This document shows, in pieces, positions 61,001 to 64,000 of a DNA stretch of 64,000 bases. Position 1 is the first letter of the stretch, and the number at the start of each line of letters is the position of its first letter. The notes beneath the pieces are model-generated. The model made no database searches and had not been told where the DNA came from. It was given only the letters and a program-made list of their open reading frames with translations. Origin of the DNA: Nematostella vectensis (taxonomy: Eukaryota > Cnidaria > Anthozoa > Actiniaria > Edwardsiidae). The translations under genes were made by a program, and so were the position numbers. The DNA is taken from positions 11,203,821 through 11,267,820 of the forward strand of contig NC_064043.1 of assembly GCF_932526225.1 (NCBI RefSeq). The letters are read 5' to 3'.

Positions 61001-61969
61001 GCTGTTGAAGAGTGCGAAGAGCATGGTCAGGTGGAGTGCCCGGATGAGGGTTGTGGTCACGTAATCAGTGTCGAGGAAAGACCGCTGGTCTGCGAGAACG
61101 TCTCTGAGAGGGCGCGTCTCGTGGCTCCTGGACTAGAGCGATGGTTTGATGATGAGCATGTCGACGAGGTAAGAGCCGAGGTGGTGTTTGTTTGTTGAAT
61201 CAAAACCTTGAAATAGCTTGAAAAAAAAAAAGCTTTCATGAGAAATAATAATAAAAAGTCCATACTCTTTTGCCCAATATGTTTAAACGTGATTATGTGA
61301 TAAATGAAAGATAATTACTGGAAATTGATTTAGAAGTTCTGATATCTGAGGGTCCACTGACCACCTTAACACCCCATGGATGACAACATTAAAATCTACA
61401 GCCTTTACCAATTAATCGTGCAGTGCTTTCTGCTTTATTTGTTGCATAGAATGTAGCATTTCGAGCCCAATTTGAGTTCTTAACGTAAAGGTGGTGCCAT
61501 GACGGGTCTGTAAGCGCTATTTTAAACGGGAAGTTTGTTTCCATATTTTCTAGCTCACAGGAGGGGTTTTATCTCCCTTTATTTGGGCGGACCTCCTAGT
61601 CAAGTTGGGTGCTTCTTCCGTATCCCCCGGAGCTCATCGTGAGTGAAGGTCTGCTCTTTTTTGTTGCAGACGTGTGAATGCGTCCCCAAGACCGGCCAGC
61701 CTTCGCGCGAGGACCTGGTCCTGTTAGCAGATGACATCGGTGTCGTCTGGGAGCGTCTGGGTCGCGCCCTAGGCCTCAAGGACTCGATCCTAGAACAACT
61801 TAAAGCTGACGAGTCCAAACTTTATGAACGCTGCTATGGCATGCTTGAGCGGTGGAATCAAACCCAAGGCGCCAGCGCCACTTTTGAGAACCTGGGGCAA
61901 GCGCTACTACATTCAACCGTGTTGAGAAGAGACTTGGCTCGAAAGTACTGCGGGATGGTCACAGTGTGA
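49065..61969 (+). CDS. ROCO-B: pseudokinase-SH3-Roc-COR-Death protein, complete (1360 aa)
   Basis: Exons: 49065-49352, 50025-50273, 50763-50918, 51068-51217, 51871-52053, 52339-52385, 52931-53021, 53465-53587, 54437-54546, 57213-57367, 57456-57877, 59040-60053, 60374-61168, 61670-61969; 4083 nt, one frame, all GT-AG. ATG 49065 is preceded by in-frame stops and an acceptor at 49043, so a non-coding first exon exists upstream. Residues 1-96 low complexity; 97-179 helical (QLYLLLVYNDLQECFNILCY); ~195-429 pseudokinase (GTVYKAEW, VDVCVR, FLEEAKWL, FKA for HRD, IKFGGF for DFG); ~430-500 SH3 (NLKKGEEITVL, DLWVGQKNDGTFGCF); Roc with GQDRAGKT 553-560, DFAGQ 735-739, GTHAD; COR; Cys/His cluster; Death domain 1270-1350 (VWERLGRALGL). 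Likely a GTPase-controlled adaptor linking a non-catalytic kinase fold to Death-domain signalling (inference). DAPK-type ROCO proteins are the nearest known order but have an active kinase and ankyrin repeats. Confidence 0.9.
52767..52895 (+). mobile_element. Second copy of the short foldback retroelement, 16-bp target duplication
   Basis: Flanked by ATTAAATCTTGTGTCT (52751-52766 and 52896-52911). A short hairpin with arms ACTGGAAATCGACTCTGCC and near-complement is followed by the same tail TCTGGTACGAGATCGCGACA as at 47267-47476. The inner hammerhead-like part is absent, replaced by TTATTATTATTA. Confidence 0.78.
53676..54100 (+). mobile_element. Diverged copy of the TTAA element family
   Basis: Shares CAGCCCGTCAAAGTCAAACA, AGTCAGCGGTATCC and ACCTTGGTTGGATGCATA with 33388-34260, in the same order but with the middle deleted. 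Lies in ROCO-B intron 8. Confidence 0.75.
54103..54400 (+). repeat. ~68-bp minisatellite before the ROCO-B SH3 exon
   Basis: About four imperfect units containing CCCCTCACCCCACC, AGAAGGGCA and CTTGCCTCAATAATAC, ending roughly 40 bp before the acceptor at 54436. Confidence 0.85.
54836..55400 (+). mobile_element. Third, diverged copy of the TTAA element family
   Basis: Shares ACTACTGAGTACTTTTGA-like start, GGGCATAAT, and TTCCTTTGACCTGGAA-like segments with the middle part of 33388-34260. Contains a C homopolymer at about 54896-54915. In ROCO-B intron 9. Confidence 0.55.
55411..57212 (+). repeat. 40-bp minisatellite (~45 units) running into the ROCO-B exon-10 acceptor
   Basis: Unit GTTTTCGTTTTTTATGGTAA followed by GGGTTATTCAGTTTTCTGAA. 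Each unit holds a donor-like ATG|GTAAGG and an acceptor-like TTCAG. The last, altered unit GTTTTCGGTTTTTTGGGTTC-AG is the real 3' splice site. A 15-unit (600-bp) block is duplicated: variants at 55741, 56130, 56301 recur at 56341, 56730, 56901. Confidence 0.97.
57925..58330 (+). repeat. Degenerate ~45-60-bp minisatellite after the ROCO-B exon-11 donor
   Basis: Repeats of GGGCTATTGACCTCTTGTTA and GGGGACTGTGCTATGCTAGG, starting about 50 bp after the donor at 57878. Confidence 0.85.
58447..58576 (+). repeat. 65-bp tandem duplication
   Basis: Two copies starting GGGTCAGTACGCAGCTCTTA, 58447 and 58512, with one difference. In ROCO-B intron 11. Confidence 0.95.
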
Positions 61970-62130
61970 TGTCGTGTTCGGTGGCAAAGCGCTCGTCTGT
62001 AGTCAAGGAGAGCCCGAGCAGCTGGAATAAAGGGCGCCTGCGCTTTCAGTTTGTATCGTAAATATTTTGTAGCTTAAAAAGAAACTGCTAAATCCAAACA
62101 GTTTTAAGGTATATTTTAGATGTATGCTCG

Positions 62131-62136
62131 AATAAA
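62131..62136 (+). terminator. Candidate polyadenylation signal of ROCO-B
   Basis: AATAAA about 160 bp after the stop codon. Confidence 0.4.
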
Positions 62137-62585
62137 TGCGTCCCCCTAATAAGTACCCCCTCTAGGAGGGAAAATATGAAAAAACAACTCACCTAAACGT
62201 GTACCCTGCGAGCGTTGGTTTCCTCTTACTCTTAGGCCATTGGCGAGCGAGGAGGACTTCGATAATTACTTTGTTAGCGGCATGTTGGAAGGGGAGCTAT
62301 GATAACTGACTACATTCAAAATTTTTGTTATGGTTATGGGAGGATTTTTACTACTTTCATTTTGTTAAGAGGCTTTTTTTTATTTAGAGATAAAATGGAC
62401 TCTGAAGTAAGAACCTCACCGGAATGAGCGCGTCGCCTGGGGCATGAAAATTTAAAAAAGCTAATTGAGCAGACACGAAATATGGAAACTCACTTAAGTT
62501 TAAGCCCTTTGCGCGTTTGCGCGCAACGGGGTATTTGCTCAGATTACGAAACGTAATTTGACCAGGTTGCACAATTTAGTTGTAT

Positions 62586-62852
62586 CACAGGCTTACCAAC
62601 CTCTCAGTCAGTCTCCAGTCAATCCCAGTAACTAGCTCGGACTAGCTTCTATAGGCATCAAGTAACGCGGAATCCCTCATACCGCTTATTCTGTATTAAA
62701 TACACATCACAAAGCAATGACAGTTTATTGTGACCTCTATTCTAGGATATGAGATAATTATAGGACAATTACAGGAGGTGATCAGTCGTGAAAATATTCG
62801 AGCTAGCTACTGGGGTTGAGTGGAGACTGACTGTGAGGTTGGTAAGTCTGTG
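62586..62852. mobile_element. MITE nested inside another MITE
   Basis: Inverted ends CACAGGCTTACCAACCTCTC and complement (arms about 35 bp). Flanked by the direct repeat GTTGTAT (62579-62585 and 62853-62859). The interrupted outer element (about 62564-62935) belongs to the family at 34562-34732. Confidence 0.8.
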
Positions 62853-64000
62853 GTTGTATGCGACACCTTTACAACTCGAGTGTAAACCATGACATGTCGT
62901 AGGCAGGTCGTATACGACTAAATAGTGCTGTCTAAATCGGCATTAAATAATCACGGATCGCAAGTCAAGGCTCATTTCAGCCAAATTAGAGGGAGGATTT
63001 CTTGGTTCATTCCTCCAGCGTTGCTTACTATCAACTTTATTTTGTATTGCCTTCTTTATGTTTGGAGTTTATTTATTAACCTAACACGAGAGTGAAGTCC
63101 ACTGTAATCCATACCTGGATTGTACCAGACAAGGTTAGATTAAGTTTTTTTTTTTTTTGTATTTTGAATAGAAAAAGCAGAATAAAAATTGAAAAAAGAT
63201 ATTTGAAATCCAACAAATAGTGTGATACTCAGTTCTGCAGTCGATCATTGTGCAAATATTATGTCAATTTTCATCTTTCGCTCAAAGCTGTGATTTCTCC
63301 AAAAATTGAGTACCGTAAAGGATCTTATAAACGGGGGGACGTTTAACCAATGTATTAAACCCAGGTGCATTGGGTTCTAATTTCAGTATCATGTTTAATA
63401 ATGGCCTGCATAGCAAGCGTTTCTTGACATTGAGCAAGACGCTACTTCCTCACCAGTGTTTGATTTAAGTTACTGGAATTCCTATGTCGCTTATTTTTTT
63501 AGCTAAGAGGGAAGCGGGATAGGGGGGGGGGGGGGGGGGGGCGGGGTGATACAAACTTGTAAGCTAGGGGAGGGCGTTCTTTAGGTAGGGGACGTTTGTT
63601 AGATCGTTTACGTTACGAGTTCAAGCGTCCATGTTTCTTATTTAAGGGGGGACGTTAAGGGGTGAGGGCATGTTTAAGAGTGGGCTTAAATAAGCGGATA
63701 GGGTTGAAGTAATGTATCCTGGAAAATCTCATAGTAAGCCACAACAAACAAAATAGGAAGAAAAGGACTCGCTGGCCTCTATAAAAACTAGATAAAATCG
63801 ACGGCTATGGCTACCGTCGGGAAGGTGCTTGAGGGCGAGAATTTTTTTTTTCTAGGTCAAACCTGTTCGCTCTAGTTTCTCTTAATTGCGCGCATATATA
63901 TTAGAGATGTATATAGGAAATACCCAATGTAGTTATGAACACAATTTGATTCTGCATTTAGGAACGCATCACACTGCCATCTGAGCCTCGACATGTTCCT

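Larger units (their letters stand above)
61970..64000. other. 3' flank, no gene supported
   Basis: Contains the ROCO-B 3' UTR, a nested MITE pair at 62564-62935, and a G homopolymer at about 63521-63541. The remaining ORFs are short and unconvincing. Confidence 0.6.

Overview
The window looks like nuclear DNA of an early-branching metazoan, most likely a cnidarian of the sea-anemone type. This is an inference from short, intron-rich genes with GT-AG introns, many MITE-like elements, and the gene set (a voltage-sensing phosphatase and ROCO/Death-domain proteins). No bacterial features, tRNA, rRNA or CRISPR arrays were seen.

Layout. 1-854 (-): 5' part of an SLC16 monocarboxylate transporter. 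3493-3787 (-): the last two exons of a potato-inhibitor-I-like serine protease inhibitor. 5820-20591 (+): a complete 18-exon voltage-sensing phosphatase (TPTE/Ci-VSP family, 554 aa) whose intron 15 is a 5-kb minisatellite. 22225-23842 (-): a two-exon UBA / PPxY / LIM-like zinc-knuckle protein. 25597-26427 (+): an intronless pyrroline-5-carboxylate reductase. 29671-32551 (-): a five-exon mitochondrial ornithine carrier (301 aa), tail-to-tail with the reductase; the two act in linked ornithine/proline metabolism. 34954-43349 (-) and 49065-61969 (+): two inverted, divergently oriented paralogues (ROCO-A, 5'-incomplete; ROCO-B, complete at 1360 aa). Both encode N-terminal helical region - pseudokinase - SH3 - Roc GTPase - COR - Cys/His cluster - Death domain. 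44429-45018 (-): a hypothetical basic/acidic two-exon protein. 61970-64000 holds only repeats.

The two most interesting signals are these. (1) The ROCO-A/B pair has an apparently unusual domain order. Its kinase domain has lost the beta3 Lys, HRD and DFG in both copies, and its GTPase/COR core (including an intron) is almost identical between the copies while the flanking exons have diverged, which points to gene conversion. (2) Tandem arrays in this window repeatedly sit on splice junctions. The SLC16 acceptor is duplicated; the donors of VSP exons 5 and 15 are amplified about 4-fold and 75-fold; a 45-unit array runs into the acceptor of the second SH3 exon of ROCO-B; three further arrays lie beside ROCO splice sites.

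A small retroelement family with 15-16-bp target duplications, a foldback body and a hammerhead-like core was also found. All exon models were built by eye from splice signals, reading frame and phase; no transcript or database evidence was available.
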